DNA of 64,000 nucleotides from Paenibacillus sp. W2I17 (GTDB lineage Bacteria > Bacillota > Bacilli > Paenibacillales > Paenibacillaceae). The DNA lies in NCBI RefSeq assembly GCF_030815985.1, contig NZ_JAUSXM010000001.1:6572001-6636000 (forward strand), in the 5' to 3' direction. Positions 7,733-18,062 of this stretch are shown piece by piece. Made by a program: the position numbers and the translations under genes. The notes under the pieces were generated by a model that had not been told where the DNA came from, made no database searches, and saw only the letters and a program-made list of their open reading frames with translations. Within the stretch, counting starts at the first letter, position 1, and the number at the start of each line of letters is the position of its first letter.

Positions 7733-8209
7733 ATGTGGTTTTTGGTTCTATGGTTGTTAGGTCTAATTTCAGGGGGAGTACACCTATATGTGTTAGGTTT
7801 TCCCGGAGAAATGAGCGAGATTAGCAGAGTATTGCTGCTTCATCAGTTTGTGGTTACGTTTGGATTGGTTGGAGTGATTGGTTATGTTGTCAACATTGCC
7901 AGAGCGGATCAGACAGCCAAAATGTTAGGATGGCCTGGTGGACCATTTCAGGTTAAATACGGTTTTTCCCAGGTAGGGCTTGGAGTTATGGGGATTATGG
8001 CCATCTGGTTCCAGGGGAACTTTTGGGTTGGTGTATTGGTAACGATGTACATATACGGGTTAAGTGGTCTTTGGTCACATACTTATGTCATGATTAAAAA
8101 TCGCAAGGCAGATGGAGACAGTATCGGGAATCTCATTATGGATGTGGTGTATCAAACGTTTATCACGGTTCTCTCCGTATTGGCCGGCGGAATCTGGGTA
8201 ATGCACTAA
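7733..8209 (+). CDS. small polytopic membrane protein at the head of the biosynthetic operon
   Basis: A 158-residue protein with four or five hydrophobic helices (about 3-22, 36-56, 77-98, 98-116 and 136-156). Short loops carry few charges apart from KNRKADGDS near residue 122. No catalytic motif is recognised; it may belong to a small DUF6790-like membrane family, but I am not certain. It is 63 bases upstream of the first NRPS gene, shares its promoter and has no terminator after it. It could be an immunity, transport or membrane-anchoring factor for the product, which is inferred from position only. Confidence 0.6.
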   Translation: MWFLVLWLLGLISGGVHLYVLGFPGEMSEISRVLLLHQFVVTFGLVGVIGYVVNIARADQTAKMLGWPGGPFQVKYGFSQVGLGVMGIMAIWFQGNFWVGVLVTMYIYGLSGLWSHTYVMIKNRKADGDSIGNLIMDVVYQTFITVLSVLAGGIWVMH

Positions 8210-8272
8210 GCTGTAACTGATTTTTTGCCTTACACAGCTTGAATCTCAATTAAACGATGAGGTGTGGTCGTG

Positions 8273-11200
8273 ATGGTACAAAAAACCGTTGAACTTTCCG
8301 AAACACAAAAGGGAATCTATTTTGATTGTCAGGTGAATGATCCCACTTCGTATAACATCTCAGCTTCAATGCAATTTGATCATCTTCAAATGGAGATATT
8401 TCGCCGGGCCATCGAATTGCTTATGTATGAGCAAGTGGTGCTGCGTACTCGGATTGAGATTCAAAATGATGTACCCGTGTTATCCGTTCATGAAGATATG
8501 GATTATTCACTTGCCTTGTGGGACCTAAGTAGCGAGAACCAGGAGAATCCAAAGGAACAACAGTTAGAAGCACTGGTGGATGAATGCATCGGGACACCTT
8601 TTGAGCTGGAGAAAGGTCCTCTGTTCCGTATAATGATTGTTCAGATGGATAAAAGCCGATATATTCTGACCTTATGTATTCATCATTTAATATGTGATGG
8701 CATATCGCTTGAACTGATGAGAAACAAACTTATCCAGTCATATACGTGTCTTCTTGAAGATCAGCCTGTGGATGTCAAGCTGGATGAAGGATTCATCTCT
8801 TATGTTGAGGCAGAGAACAAGAAACTGCACGAAAACAAGTACTCCAAAGAGCGGGAATACTGGTTAAACAAAATGAAGGGAGCGGAACCTCTTTCTCTAA
8901 AGCACGACTTTCCAGCAGGTTCTGTGCAAGAAGGGATTGGTCATGAACTGCGATTTGATATTTCGGAATCGTTAATGGCTGATATTACACAGATGTCCAA
9001 AGATAATGAAGTAACCGTTTTTATGTTCTTTATGGGTGCCTTTGGCATTCTTATGAGTAAATATGTCGGTACAGACGATATCACCTTTGCCTCCCCATAT
9101 TCTCATCGTCCCGGTATGGACTTGGAAGAAACGATTGGATGTTTTGTCCATATGTTGCCTATGCGATTCCATATTGACCTCGAATCAACTCTAAAACCTC
9201 TGCTGCAACAAGTAGCCACAACCTGGATGGATACGTACAGGAACATCGGATATCCCAATAACCTCATTGTCAGAGACAGCATGTTACAGGCTCAACCCGG
9301 ATCACCATCGTTGTTTGATATCTCCTTTGTTTATGATTCCTATGAGGAAGATATCCTCGGAACTCGTATTCTGGATCAGGATAAGGTTACGTTTCCAGGA
9401 GATCTAATGGTGGTGTTGAGTCGTTTACCGCAAGGTGCTCAGTTGAAGCTGCAATATAAACCGAGCTTGTTCCGTGAAGATTCAATGGAGCGAATGGGCC
9501 AACGATTTCTATACTTGCTGAATCAACTAGTAACCAATTCTGATCAAAAAATCAGTGAATTCAGCCTCCTGATGCAGGATGAGAAAGAAAACCTACTGTA
9601 CCGATTCAATCAAACTTCTTATTTTCCCTACACTCCACAACATATTATGGATATATTTCACGATAAAGTAGCACGTTTCCCGGAGCGGGTAGCTCTAATG
9701 GAAGGGAAACAGCATCAGACCTATGCGCAGGTCAACGCAAAAGCGAATCAATTGGCTAGGCAGATCGTTGCGAGTAAAAAAAGTGATAACGCGGCAGTCG
9801 GCGTGCAGATGCCACGTTCCTCGGATATGGTCATTGCCCTATTGGCTGTATTAAAAGCCGGATGTGCTTTTGTGCCTGTAGACCCTTCCTATCCTTTGTC
9901 CAGAAAGGCCTATATTATATCGGATGCAGACATATCCATAGTGCTGGCTATGCAGCCCGAAAAAGATGACGAGACTCTGGATATCCAGTACATCTACGTT
10001 GAGGGCGATCAGGCCTATACGGGGGATGCCTCAAATCTCGAAGAGGCGCTGAATCCGCATAGCCTTGCCTATATCATGTACACATCCGGATCAACAGGCA
10101 AGCCAAAAGGAGTCATGGTTGAAAATCATAGCGTAGTCAATACACTGCTTGATCTGGAGCGTCGTTTTCCAATGCAGGCGCAGGATGTTTACTTGCTGAA
10201 AACAGCATATACCTTTGATGTGTCGGCCACGGAACTTTTTGGCTGGTTCATGGGTGAAGGCGCACTAAGCATTCTTGAGCCTGGAGCAGAAAAAGACCCT
10301 GCTCGTATTGTATCTACGGTGGCATCACATAAGGTGACCCACATCAACTTTGTTCCAACGTTATTCCGTCTTTTTCTGGAAACGATGGAGCTTCGCTCCG
10401 ATCTGTCAGCATTGGAAACGCTGAAATGGATGTTTGTTGGCGGAGAGGCAGTCACGCCAGACATCATTGAGAAATTTAACAGGTTAGGCATTAGAGCAAG
10501 TCTTGAAAATGTATATGGTCCAACCGAATGCACCATATGGGTTTCTCATTATCCATTAAGCCATTACGAAGGCTTGGGCAATGTACCGATTGGCTACCCG
10601 CTCAATGAGTCCAGATGGTATGTCGTCGGAAATCATGATGAGCTTCAGCCGTTAGGTATCCCAGGGGAGCTCTGTCTTAGCGGTGTTGGGCTTGCACGTG
10701 GATATCTGAATCTGGAACAGATGACCCGAGAGAAGTTTGTCCCTAATCCTTTCTTTCAAGAAGGACAGGACGCAGAGCATTTCAGGTACATGTACCGCAC
10801 AGGGGATCTGGTACGTTCACTCCCAAGCGGTACGATCGAATATCTGGGACGTATTGATTTTCAGGTTAAAATTCAGGGAGCCAGACTGGAGACAGGCGAA
10901 ATTGAGAATACCCTGTCATCCTATCCAGGTGTCATTCAGACCGTGGTAGTCATGAAATCATTTGAAGGTAGGTCCGGTTTGCTGTATGCCTACTATCTGT
11001 CAGAGCAGGAGCTGCCTTCTGTCGAATTGAGAGAGCATCTGTCTCGTTCGTTACCGGCATATATGATACCATCCGTTTTTGTACATAAATCCGAATTTCC
11101 ATTGAATAGCAGTGGGAAGATTGACCGGAAGGCACTCATGGCAGATATCACGCATGCCCACGCATCCAGTACGTTCTATAGCGCCCCGTCTTCTGAACTT

Positions 11201-14200
11201 GAGAAGGTTATAGCCGAAGTGTGGGCCGAAGTGCTCGGGGTTGAGAGAGTAGGGCGCGATGACCATTTCTTTGAATTGGGCGGAAATTCATTTTCTGTCA
11301 TTCAGGCTCACAATAAACTAAAGCATTATACCGATGTGGAGTTCCCTGTTCCTCGTTTTTTCGAATGCCCGACATTGCGTCAATTTGCCGCGCTGGGACC
11401 AAAAGATGAGGGAGTTCGGATACCGACTGAAAGGGAACAATTGTTTCAACGAAAAGACGGCATTATGCTTGAGGACATTGCAATTGTGGGCATGGCGGTG
11501 AATGTGCCGGGCGCTGAGGATATAAGGGAGTTCTGGAGTAACCTTGTTGAACGGCGGGAAAGCATTCACTTTTATAGTGATGATGAATTGAGGGAGCTTG
11601 GCGTGGAGGAAGCGCTGCTGCGTTCACCTCGTTATGTCAAGGCAAAAGGACGTGCCAACGGCATCGATGAGTTTGACGCAGGGTTCTTTGACTATACTCC
11701 CGGTGAAGCCAAAATGATGTCTCCCCAATTCAGACTTTTGTATCAGGGAATATGGGAAGCACTGGAGGATGCAGGCTGCAGACCGGATGAAGCGGGTAAG
11801 GTGGGTGTGTTCCTTGGCGGGTCCGATGACTTCGAATGGTACCGTCAAGTGCTTTTTAACGATGCTAACTATAGCAGTAAATACGAAGCATTTACGCTCA
11901 GCACCAATCATTTTCTCGCTACCCGAATGGCTTATAAGCTTAACTTAAAAGGGCCGGCCTATACCGCTCTTACGGGATGTTCTACTTCATTGGTTACACC
12001 TCATCTGGCATGTCAATCTTTGATCGTTGGAGAATGTGATGTGGCTGTGGCTGGTGGGATCACCGTGGAGTTGCCCAATGAAGGGGGTTACATATTTGAG
12101 GATGGCATGATGTTCTCCACAGATGGACACTGTCGTCCATTTGATGCGGCAGCCAGTGGAACCGTCTTCTCCAATGGTATGGGAATTGTGGTGCTGAAGC
12201 GGGTAACCGATGCTCTGCGGGATGGAGATCATATCTACGGGGTCATCAAAGGCTCAGCAATTAACAATGACGGACAAGAGAAACTCAGTTTTCTTGCTCC
12301 AAGCGTAAGCGGACAGGCTGAAGTCATTCAGGATGCTTATAAGGTAGCCGGAGTAGACCCGGAAACGGTGAGTTATATCGAAGCACATGGTACGGGAACG
12401 TTGCTTGGTGATCCAATTGAAGTAAACTCGTTAACTCGGGCCTTTGCTTCCGACCAAAAGCAATTTTGTTATCTGGGTTCGGTCAAAGGCAATGTGGGAC
12501 ATATGGATACAGCCGCAGGTGTGGTTGGTTTAATCAAGGTAGCGCTCAGTCTTGGACAAGGTTATATCCCTGGAACAGTGAATTATGAGCAGCCTAATCC
12601 CAAAATTGATTTTTTGAATACGCCTTTTAAAGTTAATGCACAAGGGGTGGACTGGAAACAGGGCAATGTTGGAGTCATGCGCGCAGGAATCAATTCATTT
12701 GGTGTGGGGGGCACGAATGCTCACATGGTATTGGAGGAGGCTCCCGAGATGGAGAAGTGCAGTCCGGATGATGACGTAAATATATTGCTTTTTTCCGCCA
12801 AAACAGAGTACTCGCTGAACCGCACCGCTGAACGGATTATGGAACATCTGAGTCAGCAGCCGGATCAATCTGTGTCGAACGCAGCGTGGACCTTGCAATC
12901 AGGTAGATCTGTTTTTGCGTATCGTAAGGCACTCATTCTGGATAAGACTTGGAAGGATAATCCCGACAAGCTGATACAGCAGCTGGGGAAAGCACGCGTA
13001 TACCATTCGGCTCAAGGTACCCGTCCCGTATACTTTATGTTCCCCGGACAGGGCAGTCAGTATCAGGGAATGGGTGCAGAACTATACAGATCTACAGAGC
13101 AAGCAGGCCTGGCTCCAATCTTCAGAAGTTATATTCAGGAAATATTGGACCTTCTGCCTGCGGAAGAACGAGAAGATATGCTGTCTGTTGTATACGGGGA
13201 TCAGCAGCCTGAGCGAATAAACCAGACGGAGTACAGCCAATTTGCACTGTTCATGACAAGTTATGCGCTGGCCAAGTCGCTGCTGGATCTGGGCATCAAG
13301 CCAGATGGCATGATCGGGCATAGCATTGGTGAATTGGCAGCCGCAGCGGTAGCGGGTGTATTCGAACTCGGAGATGCTGTCAAGTTAGTTCGACTTCGCG
13401 GACGTCTGATGCAGCAACAACAACCCGGGGTCATGCTTGCCATTATGGCGGATGCACAGCAGGTGAAGTCACAACTGGAGGAAGACATGTGGCTTGCCCT
13501 GGTGAATACTACAGGTTCCAGTGTGATTGGTGGGACAGCTGAAGCCATTTCACGGATGGAAGCCAAGGCTGAGGGACTGGGCTGGAAGTGCATTCGTGTG
13601 AAGACTTCCCATGCATTCCATACGCCAATGATGAATCAGGCCGCCGAGGAATTTAGACGTTATCTAGCAGAGCATTCACTTCATACGCCACAGATCCCAT
13701 TACTATCCAACACCAGTGGAACATGGGCGCTTAGAGATGAAATCACACAACCTGACTATTGGTCCCGCCATATTTTACAGCCGGTGTTGTTTGAATCAAA
13801 CCTGGCTGAAGTGTTGAAGGATGAGCGGGCAGTATTAATTGAAGTAGGTGCAGGACGAACGCTAAGTTCCTTTGCCAGACAGCACAGTCAATCAAGAGAT
13901 TCCCAGACGGTACTGAATATGCTGCGTCACGTAAGGGAAACAGAGCAGGATAGTATCTATGTGAACCGCAGACTTGCGGAGTTATGGTGCGAAGGCATTG
14001 AACCGGACTGGAAGGTACTCAAAGGGCAGACGGTACGACGCAAATGCTCTCTGCCTACTTATGTTTTCAACAAACAATCCTATCCTGTCAGTGTTTCTTT
14101 TTCTGGCTCATCAGCAGTGGACGGAATGGGTACCGGGGATGATAGGCAGCATGCAGAGCAGGGTAAGGGAAGTGGCTCTACTCTAGTAAAAGGGACAGTT

Positions 14201-17200
14201 TATACTGGTGGTTCAGACCAACTGAAACAGATTGTCCTGGACGCATATCGAACGATTTTTGGCATCGATGATCTAGATGAAGAGGTTAATTTCTTTGCGG
14301 TCGGAGGAGATTCTCTCAAAGCAGTCAGCTTGTCTGCATGGATCCGGTCTCATTTAGGAATTCAGCCTGAGGTAGCAGATGTTTTCAATCATTCAACGCC
14401 TATTCAACTGGCGGAGCATCTCTATGTCATGGCGAAACCCAAAGTGGACCAACAGATAATTCAATCTGCACCCACTATGGATGCGTATCCGATCTCTTCT
14501 GCACAGATGCGTATGTTCACACAAGCGATGCTTGATCCAGGCAATACGGCATACAACCTACCGTCTGCAACCATTATTGAAGGTGAATTGGACCGTATAA
14601 GAGTTGAGGCTGCTTTGCAGAAGTTGATGCAGCATCATGAGGCGCTCAGAACATCGTTTGAGATACGGGGTGGTCAGATCGTTCAGATCATCCAACCTTC
14701 GGTTCGCTTAAGTATGGGCTATGCAGAGCAGCATGTGGCAGATGAGCAAGAGTTGCCTGCGATGATCGAGACATTGATTCGTCCTTTTGATCTGGGGAGT
14801 GCTCCGCTTATGCGGGTTGAACTGATTAAAATAGGCGAGCGCAAGCATCTGCTATTCTTTGATATTCACCATATTATCGCGGATGGTACATCTGTCGAAA
14901 TCATTACTCGTGACTTCAATGATTTATATTTTGGCAAAGAGCATGCAGCCCGATTGCAGTACAAAGATTACGCGGTATGGCAGCAGCAGCGTCTCGCTTC
15001 AAATGAATACAATTTACATCAAACGTACTGGCTGGACCATCTTGGCTCTTCTTTACCTGTGCTGGAGCTTCCACTTGACCAGAAGCGTCCATCACAGCGA
15101 TCCATGCAAGGGGGACGTCTCCATTTCACGTTGAATCGTTCGTTAACACAACACTTGCACGAGCTGGCTTCCTCATCGGAAGCATCCATGTATATGGTAA
15201 TGCTAAGTGTGTGGAATCTTCTTCTTGCACGCCGCTCAGGTCAGCAGGACATTGTGGTAGGAACGCCTGTTGCAGGAAGGATGCAAGAGGAGTGGAAAGA
15301 GACGGTAGGCATGTTTGTCAATATGCTTGCGATGCGGAATTTTCCAACGTTTGATCGTACGTACACTGATTTTTTACGCGAACTTAAACAACATACACTG
15401 GATGCTTTTGCGTATCAGGAGTATCCGTTTAATGAGCTTGTGGCACAACTGGGCGTGACACGTGAGTTGAACCGAAATCCGGTATTTGATGTTTGTTTCG
15501 ATTATCAGAACATGGATTTGCATGGACTTGAACTTCATGGGTTGCAATTCAGTTCTTTTCCGGTGGAGACAGGTACGTCTACTTATGATCTGTTAATGAC
15601 CTGTCAAGAAAACAGGGAGAAGCAGGTGATTGAAGGATATATCGAATACTCGCTGGATCTGTTCCGCCAGGACACAGTTGAAGGTATGATGCAGGAGTTT
15701 ATCGGACTCTGCCAAGAGGTTGTACAACAGCCTGACCTGTCTCTGAGCGAACTGTTTGAGAGAAACGAACGTTCTCATGAGCACCCAGTCCATCGTCTTG
15801 CTGGTCCACGTCTGGATTACAATCCTGCGGTGGGTCTGCATCGGCTGTTCGAGCAGCAGGCAGAACACACGCCAGACAAGAAAGCTCTCCTTGTATCATC
15901 CGGAGCCTCTTTTACCTACAGGCAGCTTAATGAAAAAGCTAATACGCTGGCTTGGAAGCTGATTGATCAAGGTGTGCGCCGGGATGAACCTGTAGGCATA
16001 TTATCCAGACGAGATGAATCGTTGATCATTATGCTATTGGCGGTGCTGAAAGCTGGGGCGGCTTATGTGCCCCTGGACCCTACTTTTCCGCCGCAGCGCA
16101 TCGTGAATATGATCGAAGATAGCCGAATGAACGTATTGCTGTGTACGCCTGATGAAGAAGGTACAGTGACTTTTAGCGGAGAGCGATTCGTGTATGATCC
16201 AACTGCCGAGGATGTGCGCTCATCCGTTAACCCGGACGTAAGCTTCCTGTCTTCGGACCTGTCCTGTGTGATTTTTACCTCAGGATCGACGGGTCGTCCC
16301 AAAGGGGTCATGATTACTCATGAGGCGATGGTCAATTTTGTTGAGGACATCAAGCACCGACATATTTTTGCACATGAGACAGATCGCATCATCAGTGTAA
16401 CGACCATATCTTTTGATATTTTCGGATTTGAAGTGTGGACACCGTTATGTACCGGATATTCGCTGTATCTGGCCAATGAGCAGGAGCAGCTTGACCCGGC
16501 TCTTGCTTCACGTCGAATACGTGAACATGGTGTTACGCACATTCTTAGCACTGTCTCACGCATTAAGGCATTTGTCGAAAATTCGGAATTCGCTCAGGCG
16601 CTGGGCAATCTGCGGTGTGTTCTTACTGGAGGGGAAAATGTCCCTGTGGGACTCCTCACCGATCTGAAGCGGCTTACGCCCGCTCGAGTCTTTAACATGT
16701 ATGGACCAACGGAAACTACAATCTGGTCAACGACAAAAGAATTGAATGACACAGCCGCGATTACCATTGGCAAGCCCATTACCAATACAGAGATTTATAT
16801 TCTGAATGATGAAGGTGAAATACTGCCACCTGGAAGTTATGGAGAGCTGTGCATTGCAGGAAAAGGATTATCCCGCGGTTATTTGCACAATGCTGCTGAG
16901 ACTGATGCCCGATTCATTGCAAACTCCAATGTTTTGGGAGGCCGTTTGTACCGAACTGGTGATCTGGCCCGTATACTGCCGGATGGGGATGTTGAGTTGA
17001 TGGGACGTTTGGATCAGCAGGTGAAGATTCGGGGCTACCGGATTGAACTGAACGAGATTGAGCAAGCAGCGATGAATTATGAACGTGTAAGAGAGGCTGT
17101 CGTTAAGGTAGAAGGGGCCGAGCCACATTCATTGCAATTAATCCTTTTCTACAGTCTGAAGCCTGGGATTGGGCCTTCCATTATGGGGGATGAAGACGTA

Positions 17201-17929
17201 CAGCTTCGGACCTGGTTAAAGCAGCGGCTTCCACAGTACATGATGCCTTCTCGCTTGATTCGTCTGGAAAATCTGCCTGTGCTGCCTAATGGCAAACTGA
17301 ATCGCAATGCCCTTCGTCTGGTTGATTTTGAAACGGCAGAGAGGGTTAACCCGGCTCTGGTTTATGGCTCATCGATTCAAGGAATCGAGCGGGCAAAAGT
17401 TGATCTGGAGCAGATGCTCATTGCAGCGTGGAAGGAAATATTGAATCTGGATACGGTTAATATCCATGATCACTTTTTTGACATCGGAGGTAACTCGCTG
17501 GGGCTTATTCTGATCAATAATCGCCTGAATACCTATCTGGATAAAAGCGTTCCGCTGGTGCAATTGTTTGAGCATTCCTCCATTGCATCACTGGTCAATC
17601 ATCTGGTGGCTGAGCAGATGCTGCCGACAGTTACACAACAGGTACAAGAGGAGAGCGGACATATCGCTTCGGCTGGATATCCTGTTACGAACCCGGAGCC
17701 AACAACAGCTCCAAAAGAGTATGTGATGAGCACAGTTGGACACAGCAAAGTGGAGCAGAGCAGACTGGAACAGAGTATCCCGTTTGCTTCAGAACACAGT
17801 AGCAGAACTTCTTCTTCGTCGGATATCGCAGTCATTGGTATGGCAGGGCATTTTCCCGGCTCAAGAAATATTGAGGAGTTCTGGGATAACCTAATGGCAG
17901 GTAAAGGACGGTATCACCCGTCTGAATGA
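8273..17929 (+). CDS. hybrid NRPS-PKS: C-A-T-KS-AT-ACP-C-A-T-(KS start)
   Basis: The start is ATG 8273, eight bases after GAGGTG; GTG 8264/8270 are alternatives. About 3,218 residues in order: C (~1-445, HHLICDG ~137); A (~450-952, TSGSTGKPKG); T (~970-1040, ELGGNSF); KS (~1067-1490, TGCSTSLV Cys ~1235, EAHGTGT, GNVGH); AT (~1590-1880, GHSIGE Ser ~1684, HAFH, predicting malonyl-CoA); ACP (VGGDSLKAV ~2011); C (HHIIADG ~2199); A (~2517-3010); T (DIGGNSL ~3072); and the first 36 residues of a second KS. A-domain codes read by eye are D-V-T-N-F-G-V-I-W-K (unassigned) and D-I-F-L-L-G-M-I-W-K (Gly-like). The reading frame ends inside the KS, and the rest continues in the next frame. No KR, DH or MT domains are present. 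Confidence 0.93.
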   Translation: MVQKTVELSETQKGIYFDCQVNDPTSYNISASMQFDHLQMEIFRRAIELLMYEQVVLRTRIEIQNDVPVLSVHEDMDYSLALWDLSSENQENPKEQQLEALVDECIGTPFELEKGPLFRIMIVQMDKSRYILTLCIHHLICDGISLELMRNKLIQSYTCLLEDQPVDVKLDEGFISYVEAENKKLHENKYSKEREYWLNKMKGAEPLSLKHDFPAGSVQEGIGHELRFDISESLMADITQMSKDNEVTVFMFFMGAFGILMSKYVGTDDITFASPYSHRPGMDLEETIGCFVHMLPMRFHIDLESTLKPLLQQVATTWMDTYRNIGYPNNLIVRDSMLQAQPGSPSLFDISFVYDSYEEDILGTRILDQDKVTFPGDLMVVLSRLPQGAQLKLQYKPSLFREDSMERMGQRFLYLLNQLVTNSDQKISEFSLLMQDEKENLLYRFNQTSYFPYTPQHIMDIFHDKVARFPERVALMEGKQHQTYAQVNAKANQLARQIVASKKSDNAAVGVQMPRSSDMVIALLAVLKAGCAFVPVDPSYPLSRKAYIISDADISIVLAMQPEKDDETLDIQYIYVEGDQAYTGDASNLEEALNPHSLAYIMYTSGSTGKPKGVMVENHSVVNTLLDLERRFPMQAQDVYLLKTAYTFDVSATELFGWFMGEGALSILEPGAEKDPARIVSTVASHKVTHINFVPTLFRLFLETMELRSDLSALETLKWMFVGGEAVTPDIIEKFNRLGIRASLENVYGPTECTIWVSHYPLSHYEGLGNVPIGYPLNESRWYVVGNHDELQPLGIPGELCLSGVGLARGYLNLEQMTREKFVPNPFFQEGQDAEHFRYMYRTGDLVRSLPSGTIEYLGRIDFQVKIQGARLETGEIENTLSSYPGVIQTVVVMKSFEGRSGLLYAYYLSEQELPSVELREHLSRSLPAYMIPSVFVHKSEFPLNSSGKIDRKALMADITHAHASSTFYSAPSSELEKVIAEVWAEVLGVERVGRDDHFFELGGNSFSVIQAHNKLKHYTDVEFPVPRFFECPTLRQFAALGPKDEGVRIPTEREQLFQRKDGIMLEDIAIVGMAVNVPGAEDIREFWSNLVERRESIHFYSDDELRELGVEEALLRSPRYVKAKGRANGIDEFDAGFFDYTPGEAKMMSPQFRLLYQGIWEALEDAGCRPDEAGKVGVFLGGSDDFEWYRQVLFNDANYSSKYEAFTLSTNHFLATRMAYKLNLKGPAYTALTGCSTSLVTPHLACQSLIVGECDVAVAGGITVELPNEGGYIFEDGMMFSTDGHCRPFDAAASGTVFSNGMGIVVLKRVTDALRDGDHIYGVIKGSAINNDGQEKLSFLAPSVSGQAEVIQDAYKVAGVDPETVSYIEAHGTGTLLGDPIEVNSLTRAFASDQKQFCYLGSVKGNVGHMDTAAGVVGLIKVALSLGQGYIPGTVNYEQPNPKIDFLNTPFKVNAQGVDWKQGNVGVMRAGINSFGVGGTNAHMVLEEAPEMEKCSPDDDVNILLFSAKTEYSLNRTAERIMEHLSQQPDQSVSNAAWTLQSGRSVFAYRKALILDKTWKDNPDKLIQQLGKARVYHSAQGTRPVYFMFPGQGSQYQGMGAELYRSTEQAGLAPIFRSYIQEILDLLPAEEREDMLSVVYGDQQPERINQTEYSQFALFMTSYALAKSLLDLGIKPDGMIGHSIGELAAAAVAGVFELGDAVKLVRLRGRLMQQQQPGVMLAIMADAQQVKSQLEEDMWLALVNTTGSSVIGGTAEAISRMEAKAEGLGWKCIRVKTSHAFHTPMMNQAAEEFRRYLAEHSLHTPQIPLLSNTSGTWALRDEITQPDYWSRHILQPVLFESNLAEVLKDERAVLIEVGAGRTLSSFARQHSQSRDSQTVLNMLRHVRETEQDSIYVNRRLAELWCEGIEPDWKVLKGQTVRRKCSLPTYVFNKQSYPVSVSFSGSSAVDGMGTGDDRQHAEQGKGSGSTLVKGTVYTGGSDQLKQIVLDAYRTIFGIDDLDEEVNFFAVGGDSLKAVSLSAWIRSHLGIQPEVADVFNHSTPIQLAEHLYVMAKPKVDQQIIQSAPTMDAYPISSAQMRMFTQAMLDPGNTAYNLPSATIIEGELDRIRVEAALQKLMQHHEALRTSFEIRGGQIVQIIQPSVRLSMGYAEQHVADEQELPAMIETLIRPFDLGSAPLMRVELIKIGERKHLLFFDIHHIIADGTSVEIITRDFNDLYFGKEHAARLQYKDYAVWQQQRLASNEYNLHQTYWLDHLGSSLPVLELPLDQKRPSQRSMQGGRLHFTLNRSLTQHLHELASSSEASMYMVMLSVWNLLLARRSGQQDIVVGTPVAGRMQEEWKETVGMFVNMLAMRNFPTFDRTYTDFLRELKQHTLDAFAYQEYPFNELVAQLGVTRELNRNPVFDVCFDYQNMDLHGLELHGLQFSSFPVETGTSTYDLLMTCQENREKQVIEGYIEYSLDLFRQDTVEGMMQEFIGLCQEVVQQPDLSLSELFERNERSHEHPVHRLAGPRLDYNPAVGLHRLFEQQAEHTPDKKALLVSSGASFTYRQLNEKANTLAWKLIDQGVRRDEPVGILSRRDESLIIMLLAVLKAGAAYVPLDPTFPPQRIVNMIEDSRMNVLLCTPDEEGTVTFSGERFVYDPTAEDVRSSVNPDVSFLSSDLSCVIFTSGSTGRPKGVMITHEAMVNFVEDIKHRHIFAHETDRIISVTTISFDIFGFEVWTPLCTGYSLYLANEQEQLDPALASRRIREHGVTHILSTVSRIKAFVENSEFAQALGNLRCVLTGGENVPVGLLTDLKRLTPARVFNMYGPTETTIWSTTKELNDTAAITIGKPITNTEIYILNDEGEILPPGSYGELCIAGKGLSRGYLHNAAETDARFIANSNVLGGRLYRTGDLARILPDGDVELMGRLDQQVKIRGYRIELNEIEQAAMNYERVREAVVKVEGAEPHSLQLILFYSLKPGIGPSIMGDEDVQLRTWLKQRLPQYMMPSRLIRLENLPVLPNGKLNRNALRLVDFETAERVNPALVYGSSIQGIERAKVDLEQMLIAAWKEILNLDTVNIHDHFFDIGGNSLGLILINNRLNTYLDKSVPLVQLFEHSSIASLVNHLVAEQMLPTVTQQVQEESGHIASAGYPVTNPEPTTAPKEYVMSTVGHSKVEQSRLEQSIPFASEHSSRTSSSSDIAVIGMAGHFPGSRNIEEFWDNLMAGKGRYHPSE
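17904..17910 (+). other. apparent single-base frameshift inside the second KS
   Basis: At AAAGGACGG, reading one G fewer (17906/17907) turns the frame into AGKDGITRLNEEDLTAAG, a normal KS continuation, joining the two halves without loss. As given, the upstream frame stops at 17927-17929. The combined span 8273-25052 is 3n+1 bases, consistent with one extra base. Confidence 0.8.
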
Positions 17930-18062
17930 GGAGGATCTAACCGCTGCGGGTGTACGACCGGAAGACTTCAAACATCCTGATTATGTACGTGCCAAAGGTG
18001 TACTGCAAGATACTGAGTATTTTGACTCCGGATTTTTCGAATATCCGCATCAGGAATCCAAC

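Noticed and set aside
10189..11911. Long antisense frames inside the NRPS-PKS genes
   Set aside because: They are shadows of the coding strand, with no ribosome sites or recognisable domains.
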